Source: Limibacter armeniacum
GTDB lineage: Bacteria > Bacteroidota > Bacteroidia > Cytophagales > Flammeovirgaceae
Direction of reading: 5' to 3'
NCBI RefSeq assembly: GCF_036880985.1
Contig: NZ_JBAJNO010000009.1
Span: 3,446,501 to 3,510,500 of the forward strand
Length of the DNA stretch: 64,000 nt
Shown: positions 1 through 9,484 of the stretch, piece after piece
Position numbering within the stretch: the stretch's first letter is position 1
Layout of the letters: every line of letters begins with the position of its first letter
Program-made: the position numbers and the translations under genes
Notes under the pieces: model-generated
Told to the model about the DNA's origin: nothing
Databases searched by the model: none
The model's input: only the letters and a program-made list of their open reading frames with translations

Positions 1-97
1 CGAAATTCAATCTCTTGTAAGAAAGAACTCTTTGGGTAATGTTGAAGGTGTTCGTATGACATCGAACGTAATTAACGTTCCAGTAACTAAAGAATAA
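1..97 (+). CDS. gldM: C-terminal end of gliding motility protein GldM (partial, 5' end outside window)
   Basis: An open frame enters at base 2 and ends with TAA at 95-97. Its last residues (RKNS.G..E.VR..S.V.NVPV) closely match the C-terminus of the complete GldM-type protein at 1387-3018, and gldN follows after four bases, which is the known gldLMN order. GldM is the periplasmic shaft of the GldLM proton-driven motor that powers gliding and type IX secretion. Only 31 codons are visible, so the identity rests on this C-terminal match and on the neighbour. Confidence 0.75.
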   Translation, partial: EIQSLVRKNSLGNVEGVRMTSNVINVPVTKE

Positions 98-101
98 AAT
101 T

Positions 102-965
102 ATGAAGTTAAAGAGTCTCAAAATTCTTGTGTGGTTTGTAGCAAGTTTGGCATTTGCCTCGACTGCTAACGCTCAGGAGATCTATGAGAGTGAAGATAAT
201 CCACACTCTGTCAGACCTGTAAGGCCTGCGGATATCATGTACAAGAAAACAGTGTGGCTTAGAATGGATTTGAAAGACAAAGTCAATACTCCTTTCTTTG
301 CTAAAGAGCATTGGATTTCGAAGTTGATCATTGAAGCGGTAAAGAGTACATTGCTTAGACCATACAAGAATGACTCTTTAACGACCAGAATGACTAATCA
401 GGAATTCATGGAGAAGATCAAGCGTCGCGATATCATTGAAAACTCTGACCCAATTGATGATTGGGGTGGAGGAGACAGTGGTTGGGGCGGTGGCTGGGGA
501 GACACCGGCACAGCTTCAGCTGCTACTCAAGAGTCCGACGAATTGGATCCAGAGGATATTTCACTTCTTGATGTAAAGGTTGATATGATCTTTGATAAGT
601 GTCGTGGTATGTGGATTCGTGATATTCAATCACTCACGTTGGTACTACCAGCAGATATGAATGGAGCTAAAGGGGTTGAAGACCCAATTGCTTCGTTCTC
701 TTACAAAGAATTGGTTGATAACCTTTTTGATCAAAATAAAGAAGCAATTTGGTTCAATGAGCAAAACACTGCTGAGAATAAAAACTTAGCGGAAGCTTTT
801 GACCTGAGCCTTTACAATGCAAAAGTTACGAAGTTTACTGATGCAAAAGGTCGTGATATCTTTGATATCTATAATGACGAAGGTAGAGGTGAGATTGCTC
901 TGATCAAAGGTCAGCAATATCAATATCAACTGTTAGAGTATGAGTCTAACTTGTGGTCTAACTAA
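102..965 (+). CDS. gldN: Gliding motility / type IX secretion protein GldN
   Basis: 287 aa with a signal peptide (residues 1-24, cleavage after ANA), so exported to the periplasm. In the family, GldN (PorN in Porphyromonas) forms the periplasmic ring with the lipoprotein GldK and contacts GldM. The conserved parts are visible, such as the early ADIMYKKTVWLRMDLKD stretch and the central DVKVDMIFDKCRGMWIRDIQ stretch. Between them, about residues 121-150, is a low-complexity Gly/Trp/Asp-rich insert (GGGWGDTG) that is probably a flexible linker. It starts 4 bp after the gldM stop, so the two are surely co-transcribed. A strong terminator follows, making gldN the last gene of the operon. Confidence 0.9.
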   Translation: MKLKSLKILVWFVASLAFASTANAQEIYESEDNPHSVRPVRPADIMYKKTVWLRMDLKDKVNTPFFAKEHWISKLIIEAVKSTLLRPYKNDSLTTRMTNQEFMEKIKRRDIIENSDPIDDWGGGDSGWGGGWGDTGTASAATQESDELDPEDISLLDVKVDMIFDKCRGMWIRDIQSLTLVLPADMNGAKGVEDPIASFSYKELVDNLFDQNKEAIWFNEQNTAENKNLAEAFDLSLYNAKVTKFTDAKGRDIFDIYNDEGRGEIALIKGQQYQYQLLEYESNLWSN

Positions 966-980
966 TTTCTGACAGCAAAT

Positions 981-1017
981 AAAAAAGGGTATCCATTTCA
1001 AATGGATACCCTTTTTT
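981..1017 (+). terminator. Intrinsic terminator after gldN
   Basis: A 17-bp perfect stem (981-997 with 1001-1017) with a 3-nt loop; the right arm ends in seven T. It ends the gldMN transcript and separates it from the second GldM gene. Confidence 0.9.
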
Positions 1018-1386
1018 TATTCTTGAAACTCATATTAGTCTTTTTAAAATATTCCCTCATGTAATGCTCAGTTGTCTTTAATGCCTGCAAATAACACTTT
1101 ATAGCCATGGATATGTTATTGAAGGTAAATCGAGGCTCTCATTTTTTAATAGGTAATATGTAAGGTTGATTAAATGATTTATTTTCAGTTAATTAATAAA
1201 GTGAAAAAAAACTGACATAAGGCAGATATTCATTTCTTTGAACCTTTTATACTCCATTTACTCCTATACAAATAACCCTTACTAATACCCATAAAATTGT
1301 TCTTTATTCCTCAATAAGGACAACTATAGCTGTAAATGGAGCCTATCGACCTGTTTTTAAACCAGCTTTGATAATTTGATTAAACC
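1018..1386. other. Noncoding gap before the second GldM gene
   Basis: 369 bp of AT-rich sequence with no open frame of note. The promoter of the next gene should lie here, because a terminator precedes it, but I see no clear TTTG/TAnnTTTG pair. Nothing else recognised. Confidence 0.5.
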
Positions 1387-3018
1387 ATGGCAAATCGAAA
1401 AGAAACTCCAAGACAGAAGATGATCAATCTTATGTATCTGGTATTACTAGCATTACTGGCATTGCAAGTGAGTAATACTGTACTGGACAAGTTTATATTC
1501 ATCGAAAAATCATTGCAATTCTCTAATAACATTACAGAAAAGGAAAATGATAAAATGATGGATGCAATCAGTAAGGTTGCAACTGCAAAAAAACAACAGA
1601 ACCCTATTCAGGAAGCCTTTGATGATGCGCAGGCTATTAAGACAAGGACAAATGAAGTTACAGGGCTAATAAAGGGAATGAAGGATAAGATTAGAGAGTT
1701 GGCAGGTGAAGATCCTGAAACAGGAGAATTGACAGATAAAGCCAATTATGATGGGCAAATGAACTTTACAATTGGCCCTGAGGGTAAAAAGAATGGTAAA
1801 GCCTATGAATTAAAGGCTAAGCTAGATGAATATGTCAACTTTCTTAATAAAATAGGGAAAGAGCACGAAGACTCATCTAAAGTGTTTACCCCTATTGAGA
1901 AAATAGCCAAAGATGGTAAGGAAATTCCTGAGTATGCTAACTCCAAGGACCCTATGATGAAGGAAAACAGGAAAAAAGATTTTGCATACTTGCAGTTTGA
2001 TCACACCCCAAATGTTGCAGCATTAGCAGTACTTAGTCAGTTGGAGTCAGATGTACTACAGGCAGAAGCCTCTGTCTTAAATATTTTGGCAAAGAAAGTT
2101 GATGCAAAAGTTGATTTCGATAAGGTAATTCCTGTCGTTAAGCCCGAATCAAAATATGTAGCAGCTGGTACTAAGTATGTAGCAGATATGTTTATTGCAG
2201 CTTCTTCATCTGCAGCACGTCCTAAGATGATGTATAATGGGGAAACAGTATCTGTTAATGATGGAGTAGGTAAGATCGAGTTTGTTGCTACACCAGGTCA
2301 ATATGATAAAGATGGCAGAGTGAAAAAAATATGGGAAGGAAGTATTACTTACAGAACTCCTTTTGGTGATACCACCTTGATGATTGAAGAGGAGTATTAT
2401 GTAGTCAAACCTACTATAGAAATTAATTCAGCCACAGTAAATGCCCTTTATAGAAACTGTGCTAATGAACTTATTGTGGATGTCCCAGCTTTGGGACAAA
2501 GCTATAACCCAACTTTTACTGCTTCTAATGCTAAATTAGAGAATAAAGGTAAAGCTGTAACTATTTACCCTGATGTTAGGGCAAGAGAAGTGGCTCTTAC
2601 TGTAAAAAGTGACGGCAATATGATAGGTACAAAGAAGTTTCAGACTAGAGGAATTCCTAAACCTGATATCGTTGTGCTTGCAGATGGTAAAGAAGTTGAC
2701 TTAAAAAGAGGTATTCCAGAAAACACCAGACAAATTTCAGTCAGAGTAAAACCTAATGAAGAGTTTGCTGCAGCTTTGCCAAAAGAGGCAAGTTATAGAG
2801 CGATGGAGTGGGAAATCATTGGTGCTAGAGGGACAAGACCTGTAGGATCTCCAATTAAGCTCTCAGGAGGAAGACAAGATGCATCTTTGGATAGACTGGC
2901 TAGAGAGTCTGGAAGGCTTGTAATAGATATAAAGACTGTTTTGCGTAAAAACTCAAAAGGGCAAACAGAGGAAGTGAGAGGGGTAAGTCAAGTAGTTAAT
3001 GTACCTGTACAGCACTAA
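1387..3018 (+). CDS. gldM: Second, complete GldM-type gliding/T9SS motor protein
   Basis: 543 aa. The N-terminus carries the GldM signature PRQKMINLMYLVLLALLAL, a single inner-membrane helix (about residues 12-30) that in GldM sits inside the GldL pentamer. A long helical region (about 35-230) and several beta-sandwich regions to the C-terminus follow, as in the GldM periplasmic shaft (about 510-540 aa in the family). The C-terminus resembles the gldM tail at 1-97, so this is a paralogue placed just after gldMN. It has no adjacent gldL, gldK or gldN copy and is set off by terminators on both sides, so it is expressed on its own. Whether it can replace GldM in the motor or serves another GldL is not shown by the sequence. 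Confidence 0.85.
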   Translation: MANRKETPRQKMINLMYLVLLALLALQVSNTVLDKFIFIEKSLQFSNNITEKENDKMMDAISKVATAKKQQNPIQEAFDDAQAIKTRTNEVTGLIKGMKDKIRELAGEDPETGELTDKANYDGQMNFTIGPEGKKNGKAYELKAKLDEYVNFLNKIGKEHEDSSKVFTPIEKIAKDGKEIPEYANSKDPMMKENRKKDFAYLQFDHTPNVAALAVLSQLESDVLQAEASVLNILAKKVDAKVDFDKVIPVVKPESKYVAAGTKYVADMFIAASSSAARPKMMYNGETVSVNDGVGKIEFVATPGQYDKDGRVKKIWEGSITYRTPFGDTTLMIEEEYYVVKPTIEINSATVNALYRNCANELIVDVPALGQSYNPTFTASNAKLENKGKAVTIYPDVRAREVALTVKSDGNMIGTKKFQTRGIPKPDIVVLADGKEVDLKRGIPENTRQISVRVKPNEEFAAALPKEASYRAMEWEIIGARGTRPVGSPIKLSGGRQDASLDRLARESGRLVIDIKTVLRKNSKGQTEEVRGVSQVVNVPVQH

Positions 3019-3041
3019 GTATTTAAGGTGAAATATAAAAG

Positions 3042-3070
3042 AAGCCTTGGAATGGTAAGTTCCAAGGCTT
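3042..3070. terminator. Bidirectional terminator between convergent genes
   Basis: An 11-bp perfect stem (3042-3052 with 3060-3070) with a 7-nt loop and T-rich tails on both strands. It serves the GldM-type gene (+) and the YitT-family gene (-). Confidence 0.85.
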
Positions 3071-3079
3071 TTTATATGC

Positions 3080-3991
3080 TTAATGTTGGTTCAAAGGGTT
3101 GAAGCCACTTCCTTTTACTTCATGAGCAGGAAGCACCATCAGAAATGCCTCTGGATCGATCACCTTAATGTAGTTTTCTAAAGCAACCATTTCTTTTCGG
3201 CTGATAGCAGTAAGGATGATCTGTTTTTCTTTTTCTGTAAAGAATAAACCATGACCATTGATATAAGTTCCTCCTCTGTCTAATTCAGTAAGAATATACT
3301 GACGAATATCCTGATGGTATTCTGAAATAATCATCAGCACATTTTTATTGTTAAACCCACCTAATACGGAGTCAATGGTTTTTGAGATAGAGAAGACAGC
3401 AACAATTGCATAAGGGGCTAAAGAAAGGTCCTTAAATGCAATTAACCCCAGAATAACAATAGAGCCGTCAATGATTAGGACAAAACGGCTAACAGAGACA
3501 TTGAAATAATGAGATAAGATTTTAGCAAGTGTATCTGTCCCCCCTGTAGTAGCCTCCTCACGTAAGGTTAGTGCGACACCAAGTCCAATCAAAACACCTC
3601 CAAATACGGCTGAAACTAATTTGTCATCAGTGAATCCCTGCGATTCGGTTAGATATGTAAATCCATCAACAGCGAGTGAAGCCCATATCATGGCTAATAT
3701 TGTTTTGGCCCCAAAACTGTTGCCTAAAGCCCTTATTCCCCAAATAAGCAGTGGAATATTAATAGTAAGAGAAATCATACCAATAGGCCATCCTGTTAGG
3801 TATCCTATGACCGTACTGAAACCAAAAAGTCCACCTGGGATAATTTTGAATGGGATGAAAAAGGTCACGTATCCAAATGCAATAATAGTAGCACCTAATA
3901 ATACCTTGATATAACTTAACCACCATGCCTTACTGAAGGCAGGAACTTCGTTTACTGTTTTATTTTTCTTGTATGAGAGGTTTGTTTGCAT
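3080..3991 (-). CDS. YitT-family membrane protein (DUF161 + DUF2179)
   Basis: 303 aa. The N-terminal two thirds hold five or six hydrophobic helices (about residues 27-205) with the YitT-type opening GYVTFFIPFKIIPGGLFG. The cytosolic C-terminal domain of about 80 aa has the DUF2179 pattern (LDRGGTYINGHGLF, then EKEKQIILTAISRKE). The family is widespread and its transport or sensing role is unproven. The gene is single, convergent with the GldM-type gene and divergent from thrA. Confidence 0.85.
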   Translation of the reverse strand: MQTNLSYKKNKTVNEVPAFSKAWWLSYIKVLLGATIIAFGYVTFFIPFKIIPGGLFGFSTVIGYLTGWPIGMISLTINIPLLIWGIRALGNSFGAKTILAMIWASLAVDGFTYLTESQGFTDDKLVSAVFGGVLIGLGVALTLREEATTGGTDTLAKILSHYFNVSVSRFVLIIDGSIVILGLIAFKDLSLAPYAIVAVFSISKTIDSVLGGFNNKNVLMIISEYHQDIRQYILTELDRGGTYINGHGLFFTEKEKQIILTAISRKEMVALENYIKVIDPEAFLMVLPAHEVKGSGFNPLNQH

Positions 3992-4388
3992 AAAGCCTAA
4001 TTGGTTGACGGACTTTTACACTTGAAATCTATTGAAGCCGCAAAAATACACATCTTATTGGAAATCAGTATAGAGAAGGGTAAATGTATTTGTGGATAAA
4101 TATTGAATGTGTAGCATGAAAATTCTGTATTTCCCTTTGTTTTAAAAAAATAATGGTTGTAATTGTATTTTTTCAAAAATTAATAGTCAGATTTAGATAT
4201 TATTTAAAATTCTACTCTATCTGTGGGCTAATTTTTAATTATAGGCGAAAGTGTGTGGAGAGTTTTAAGCCATCTCTCATTAGGAAGTAGACCATTACAG
4301 CATTAACTAATCAATGTTTTTTTCTATTTACCTTCCTGCTTTGCGCCTTGGTTATTAAATAAGTACAGACACCAAGACACGCAACTTT
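3992..4388. other. Divergent intergenic region, YitT gene / thrA
   Basis: 397 bp, very AT-rich, holding the promoters of both flanking genes. One possible -7 box for the minus-strand gene is listed separately. A short reading frame at 4314-4358 has no Thr or Ile run, so it does not support a thr-type attenuator. Confidence 0.5.
4041..4048 (-). promoter_or_regulatory. Possible -7 box (TATTTTTG) for the YitT-family gene
   Basis: Read on the minus strand this is TATTTTTG, fitting the Bacteroidota -7 consensus TAnnTTTG, 50 bp before the ATG. No clear TTTG -33 box is seen upstream, so confidence is low. Confidence 0.35.
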
Positions 4389-6851
4389 ATGATCGTACTC
4401 AAGTTTGGAGGAACTTCCGTAGGTACTGTTGATAGTATCCGGCAAGTGTGTAAGATTTTACAAAACAATACTGCACAAGGAAAGCGCATGGCAGTGGTCG
4501 TTTCTGCCATGAGTGGGATTACGAACAAACTTATCACTGCAGGACAATTATCTGCTGGTGGTGATGAAAACTACCTTCATTTGCTTAAAGAAATTGAGGA
4601 AACCCATTTTACAGCTATTAGGGAGTTGATGGGAGTCCAATCTCAAAGTAGAGTCTTTGCTCAGACAAAACGCCTTTTGAATGAGCTGGAAGATTTGCTT
4701 AGGGGAATATCTTTACTGAAAGAAATTTCTTTGAGAGCTATGGACCTGCTCCAAAGCTTTGGAGAGCGTTTGTCTTCCCAAATCATTGCAGAGTTCTTAA
4801 AACAAGAAGGGCTACCTGCTGAAGCTTTAGATGCCAGAACCTTAATCCAAACCAATAAGAGTTTTGGAAGTGCAAAAGTGAACTTTGAAGTGACCAATGC
4901 TAATATAGGGACACACTTTGCAGGAAATGATAAGCTTCATATTATCACAGGTTTTGTAGCTTCTACGGATGATGGTCAAACCACTACACTTGGTAGAGGA
5001 GGATCTGATTATACTGCGGCAATCTTTGGTGCAGCATTAAATGCTGACTGTATTGAAATATGGACGGATGTAGATGGCGTACTGACTGCTGACCCAAGAG
5101 TGGTTCCTGAAGCATTTACTTTGGAAAAGCTTTCATATGAAGAAGCAATGGAGTTATCTCACTTTGGAGCTAAAGTGATTTACCCACCAACACTTCAACC
5201 TGCATTTAAGAAGAAGATTCCATTGGTTATCAGAAATACGTTTAATCCTTCTTTTGAAGGAACGTTTATCTCTGAGGAGAGTGGTCACGATGAGTTGCCA
5301 GTCAAAGGTATTTCATCTATTAAAGATATAGCCCTGCTAACGTTGAAAGGTAGCGGTATGATAGGTGTCTCAGGGGTTTCTGCTCGATTGTTCTCTACTT
5401 TGGCTCAAGAGGATATTTCTGTGATTTTGATAACACAGGCATCTTCAGAGCACTCAATTACCTTTGCTGTAGCGCCTGAGGTAGCTGTAAAAGCTAAAGA
5501 GGCAATAGATGAAGCATTCTCAATTGAAATCAATGCAGGTAAAGTTGATTCGATAGAAATAGAGACAGGCTTATCAGTGGTGGCGATCATTGGTGAGAAT
5601 ATGAAACATACACCAGGAATTGCTGCAAACATGTTTGCGGCAATGGGGAAAAATGGTGTAAACATAGCGGCTATAGCACAAGGCTCTTCAGAATTGAATA
5701 TCTCAACGGTGATTGAGCAGCGTCACTTGGCTAAAACGATAAATGCACTGCATGAGGCTTTCTTTCTTTCTGATAAAGTAACACTCAATGTTTTTGTACT
5801 TGGCTGGGGACTTATTGGAGGTACATTATTACGTCAGATTAAGGAGCAGCAGGAGTATTTGGCTCAAGAACAAGGACTGAATATTAAGGTAATTGGAGTT
5901 GCTAATTCGCAGAAAATGCTTTTGGATGAAAAAGGCATCAATCTGGAATTGTCAAAAGAAGATATCCTGTCGGTAGGTGTACCTTCTAATACACCTTCCT
6001 ATATAGCCAGAATGAAGCAGATGAACCTTGCGAACAGTGTATTTGTAGACTGTACGCCTGGTATGGATGGTGTAAAAGAATATGCCTCTATTTTGGATGC
6101 GAGTATTTCAATCTGTACACCAAACAAACTGTGTAATTCGGGTACTTACAATGATTACAAAGCGATACAAGACATCTCTGCTAGAAGAAAGGTTAAGTTT
6201 ATGTACGAGACCAATGTGGGAGCAGGTTTGCCTGTAATCTCCCCATTGAATGACCTGAAACATAGCGGAGATAAGGTTTATAAAATAGAAGGAATTCTGT
6301 CAGGTACACTGTCCTATATCTTCAACTCATTTACGTTGGGTAAGAGTTTTACAGATATAGTAAAGAATGCAAAGGAAAAAGGCTTTACTGAGCCTGACCC
6401 TAGAGATGACTTGAGTGGGATGGATGTGGCTAGGAAAATATTGATTCTAGCTAGAGAGGCTGGGTTCAAATTAGAACCTGAAGATGTAAAAGTAGAGAAT
6501 ATCTTGCCTGAGGCATGCTTAAATGCCGCTTCAGTAGATGAGTTTTTTGAGCAGCTTCAGAAGCATGAACACCTTTTTGAAAAGCGAATGACTGAAGCTA
6601 ATGAGGAAGGCAAAGTTCTTCGGTTTGTGGCTGCGCTTGAAAATGGAGAAGCGCGAGTAGTCTTAAAAGCTGTAGATGAAAGCCACCCTTTTTACCATTT
6701 GTCAGGGAGTGATAACATGGTCGTTTTTACTACAAAACGATACCTGAATGAACCATTGGTAATCAAAGGCCCTGGAGCTGGAGCTGAAGTAACAGCAGCT
6801 GGCGTGTTTGCTGAAATTATTACGATCGGGAATTACTTGACCAATGCCTGA
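4389..6851 (+). CDS. thrA: Bifunctional aspartokinase / homoserine dehydrogenase
   Basis: 820 aa fused enzyme of the usual ThrA length. The N-terminal aspartate kinase opens with KFGGTSVG (residues 5-12) and has the kinase motif GRGGSDYTAA near 205. Two ACT regulatory domains follow (about 310-460). The C-terminal homoserine dehydrogenase begins near 470 with the NAD(P)-binding GWGLIGG and contains GILSGTLSYIFNSF (about 635) and DPRDDLSGMDVARK (about 671). It makes aspartyl phosphate and, two steps on, homoserine, feeding threonine, methionine and isoleucine synthesis. Homoserine kinase follows after a hairpin-containing gap; thrC is not next to them. ACT domains predict feedback inhibition, probably by threonine. 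Confidence 0.95.
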   Translation: MIVLKFGGTSVGTVDSIRQVCKILQNNTAQGKRMAVVVSAMSGITNKLITAGQLSAGGDENYLHLLKEIEETHFTAIRELMGVQSQSRVFAQTKRLLNELEDLLRGISLLKEISLRAMDLLQSFGERLSSQIIAEFLKQEGLPAEALDARTLIQTNKSFGSAKVNFEVTNANIGTHFAGNDKLHIITGFVASTDDGQTTTLGRGGSDYTAAIFGAALNADCIEIWTDVDGVLTADPRVVPEAFTLEKLSYEEAMELSHFGAKVIYPPTLQPAFKKKIPLVIRNTFNPSFEGTFISEESGHDELPVKGISSIKDIALLTLKGSGMIGVSGVSARLFSTLAQEDISVILITQASSEHSITFAVAPEVAVKAKEAIDEAFSIEINAGKVDSIEIETGLSVVAIIGENMKHTPGIAANMFAAMGKNGVNIAAIAQGSSELNISTVIEQRHLAKTINALHEAFFLSDKVTLNVFVLGWGLIGGTLLRQIKEQQEYLAQEQGLNIKVIGVANSQKMLLDEKGINLELSKEDILSVGVPSNTPSYIARMKQMNLANSVFVDCTPGMDGVKEYASILDASISICTPNKLCNSGTYNDYKAIQDISARRKVKFMYETNVGAGLPVISPLNDLKHSGDKVYKIEGILSGTLSYIFNSFTLGKSFTDIVKNAKEKGFTEPDPRDDLSGMDVARKILILAREAGFKLEPEDVKVENILPEACLNAASVDEFFEQLQKHEHLFEKRMTEANEEGKVLRFVAALENGEARVVLKAVDESHPFYHLSGSDNMVVFTTKRYLNEPLVIKGPGAGAEVTAAGVFAEIITIGNYLTNA

Positions 6852-6878
6852 TACAAGTCATGAATAGTCGTTTAAGTT

Positions 6879-6914
6879 CAAACAGACTTTGTATCTTGAT
6901 GCAAAGTCTGTTTG
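6879..6914 (+). terminator. Hairpin between thrA and thrB
   Basis: A 13-bp perfect stem (6879-6891 with 6902-6914), 10-nt loop, followed by a weak GCTTTTA tail. It could be a leaky terminator or an mRNA-processing hairpin that sets the thrA:thrB ratio. Confidence 0.65.
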
Positions 6915-6966
6915 GCTTTTACGTTAAGTGCTTTACCTTTTAAATTGATCATCCTACTTTTTGAAT

Positions 6967-7896
6967 ATGAGTGTAAAAGTCTTTGCCCCCGCAACTGTAG
7001 CAAATGTTGCTTGTGGGTTTGATATATTAGGTTTTGCTGTAGAAAAACCCGGTGATGAAGTCGTCATGAAACGAAAAGATACACCAGGGGTGGAGATCGT
7101 GGAAATAACAGGTGATGAAGGTAGGTTGCCTTTTGACCCTGCAAAAAACACGGTAAGTATTTCTGTCCTGAAGTATCTTGAGCACATAGGGAAACCTGAT
7201 TTGGGTATTGAGATCTCCTTGCATAAGAAAATGCCTTTTGGCAGTGGGCTAGGATCCAGCGCTGCCAGTACAGTAGCAGGTGTTGTGGCGGTTAATGAGT
7301 TGTTAGGAAACCCATTGACAAGGGAGGAACTCTTGCCTTTTGCTATGGAAGGAGAACGAATTGCTTGCGGAGCCGCACACGCTGACAATGTAGCTCCTGC
7401 ACTTTATGGAGGCTTTGTACTTATCAGGAGTTATGAACCTTTAGATGTAATTCGTCTGAATACGCCAGATGACCTGTATTGTGCTATTATTCACCCTAAT
7501 ATTGAGGTGCCTACCAAAGATGCTAGGGAAATTCTCAGAAAAGAGATCCCAATGAAGAATGCTATCGTACAGTGGGGGAATGTAGCGGGACTCGTGGCAG
7601 GATTGTTACAAGAAGATTATGAATTGATCGGGCGTTCAATCCATGACGTAATTGTAGAGCCTATCAGGTCGATATTGATCCCAGGATATCAGCAGGTAAA
7701 GGATGCAGCATTGTCAGCAGGGGCATTAGGAACATCGATCTCTGGTTCTGGTCCATCTATTTTCTCGTTGTGTAAAGGAGAGGATATTGCAAAGCAAGTG
7801 GGAGTTGCTAAACAACATGCATTTGCTGCTGTTGGTGTTGAAACTTCGTTGTATGTATCTAAGATTAATCAACAAGGTCCTGTCGTGATGAGATAA
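6967..7896 (+). CDS. thrB: Homoserine kinase
   Basis: 309 aa GHMP-family kinase that phosphorylates L-homoserine with ATP on the way to threonine. The opening KVFAPATVANVACGFDILGFA is typical of ThrB, the ATP loop is PFGSGLGSSAAS (about residues 89-100), and the C-terminal GTSISGSGPSIFSL motif is present. ATG 6967 is preferred over an in-frame TTG two codons earlier because it gives the family's usual start. It lies 115 bp behind thrA on the same strand with a hairpin in between. Confidence 0.95.
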   Translation: MSVKVFAPATVANVACGFDILGFAVEKPGDEVVMKRKDTPGVEIVEITGDEGRLPFDPAKNTVSISVLKYLEHIGKPDLGIEISLHKKMPFGSGLGSSAASTVAGVVAVNELLGNPLTREELLPFAMEGERIACGAAHADNVAPALYGGFVLIRSYEPLDVIRLNTPDDLYCAIIHPNIEVPTKDAREILRKEIPMKNAIVQWGNVAGLVAGLLQEDYELIGRSIHDVIVEPIRSILIPGYQQVKDAALSAGALGTSISGSGPSIFSLCKGEDIAKQVGVAKQHAFAAVGVETSLYVSKINQQGPVVMR

Positions 7897-7927
7897 CAGC
7901 ATTGGTTGTATTATGAATGTTATATGT

Positions 7928-7968
7928 AAGCACTTTGTTGGTGAAGTCATTTCTCCATAAAGTGCTTT
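7928..7968 (+). terminator. Terminator after thrB
   Basis: Complementary arms at 7929-7936 and 7959-7966 (AGCACTTT / AAAGTGCT) close a 22-nt loop that can itself pair partly; TTTTC follows. The rest of the gap to 8218 is AT-rich and empty. Confidence 0.6.
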
Positions 7969-8218
7969 TCTATTTCATAACCTTTAAGGAATGTCAATTT
8001 ATATTTAGGTAATGACATATCTATTGATTTAGATGTATCTAATTGAAACACATTGAGTAGTAGTTATAAATAATCCTTTTTAAACACAATAAGTCTTCAT
8101 ACATTTATCACAAATTAGATTTTTCGGCATAACTTCTGTGACAGAGATTAGACTGTGAAAAATACTATGAAACCTAGTTGATGAAATTCCTAATTCTGCT
8201 TTGGCTATGACATATTTT

Positions 8219-9322
8219 ATGAGAGTGAATTTTTGCATCATTACTTTATGGTGCATGGTGAATGCGGTTCATGCACAAGCAAAGAAAGACCCTTGTTTAG
8301 ATTTTGCTTTAACGATTGACAGTTCACTCTATCACCGTGACCCTACTTTTTTTACACAGAATATAGACTATGATGCTTTTACTAAAAAAGTATTTGCACC
8401 ATTCAATATTACCCCTGTAGAAGCTTCGTCCTTAAAAGGCGAATTACAGCAGCAGTTAAATATTGGAGACATCGTATTGCAGTCGATAGGAACTGATGGG
8501 ATTTATGAGTTTGTACGGATATTGGAAAAATCATCAGTACGAAAATCATTATTATTCAGACATGTAGGTGAGGATGGCTGGTTAAACTACCATGAAATTT
8601 ACCTCAGTCAGATAGGAGACTCTTATAAGATTGAGGATATCTATACCTATGATGCTGGGTTGTGGTTGTCAGAGACGATCTCTTCAGTATTAGTGATGGA
8701 GTCTGACCTTCCTCTTAAGAACAGAAATGCAGGGGAAAACCAATTGCTGATCGATAGTGTGTTCATTATGAATCAGCAAGGAGATTTCTCAGAAACCATG
8801 AAATACTATAAGCGTTTGCCTTCAGTATATCAAGATAAAGAGGCATTGCTTATTTCTGCTCTTATAGCAGCTTTTGCTGTCAAGGATTCAAGTAAAGATG
8901 CCTTAATCAACCGTTATTTGGTAAAGCATCCACAAAGTCCAGGCTTGACACTTGTTTTAGCGGATATCTATACACAGGAACGAAGAACACACAAAGCGCT
9001 TAAGCAATATGAGTTTTTGGATGTACTGATTGGCGGGGATATTTACCTTGATTACAAGAAAGCGGAGTTATTAGTGAAAGAGGGGAAAGTCAAGAAAGGG
9101 GAGAAGATGTGTGAAGATATCATACAGCGCAAGGAGGAAATGATAGAAGCACGACTTTTACTGATGGACTGCTACTATATTCGAAAAAAGTACAGTGAAT
9201 TTCTTGTCCAGCTAGAAACATTAGCGAGTAGTATGGAGACAACACCATCAAAAGTATTTGCAGCAGAAGACTACCCTGAGTTTTTTAACTCAGAGCGCTG
9301 GGAGAAATATTCAGGTAAATAA
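8219..9322 (+). CDS. Secreted protein with TPR-like helical repeats, function unknown
   Basis: About 367 aa. ATG 8219 is chosen because it starts a clean signal peptide (about 20 residues, cleavage after VHA); ATG 8207 and TTG 8201 are in frame upstream. The N-terminal half is mixed alpha/beta. The C-terminal half (about residues 170-330) is made of paired amphipathic helices with TPR-like spacing (for example KALKQYEFLDVLIGGD, then LLVKEGKVKKGEKMCEDII). No family is recognised. It probably works in the periplasm as a protein-contact module. It stands alone between the thrB terminator and a tRNA gene. Confidence 0.75.
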   Translation: MRVNFCIITLWCMVNAVHAQAKKDPCLDFALTIDSSLYHRDPTFFTQNIDYDAFTKKVFAPFNITPVEASSLKGELQQQLNIGDIVLQSIGTDGIYEFVRILEKSSVRKSLLFRHVGEDGWLNYHEIYLSQIGDSYKIEDIYTYDAGLWLSETISSVLVMESDLPLKNRNAGENQLLIDSVFIMNQQGDFSETMKYYKRLPSVYQDKEALLISALIAAFAVKDSSKDALINRYLVKHPQSPGLTLVLADIYTQERRTHKALKQYEFLDVLIGGDIYLDYKKAELLVKEGKVKKGEKMCEDIIQRKEEMIEARLLLMDCYYIRKKYSEFLVQLETLASSMETTPSKVFAAEDYPEFFNSERWEKYSGK

Positions 9323-9405
9323 ACTGAAGAGAAAAAAAGTTTGAATTTTTTCTTGCTGAAAATCAGTTTAATAAAAGAATAGTGCAATTTTATTATGTTA
9401 GAGGT

Positions 9406-9436
9406 ATTGCATTTGCTAAAATTCATACTACTTTTG
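9406..9436 (+). promoter_or_regulatory. Promoter of tRNA-Leu
   Basis: TTG at 9406-9408, 20-nt spacer, then TACTTTTG at 9429-9436, matching the Bacteroidota -33/-7 pattern. The predicted transcript start lies about 40 bp before the tRNA. Confidence 0.6.
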
Positions 9437-9484
9437 TATCACAATCAGGGACAACAACAACACAAAGTTGACTGAAACTGAGAC

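Noticed and set aside
4314-4358. 14-residue leader-peptide-like frame before thrA
   Set aside because: No Thr, Ile or Met run and no terminator/antiterminator pair, so no attenuator case.
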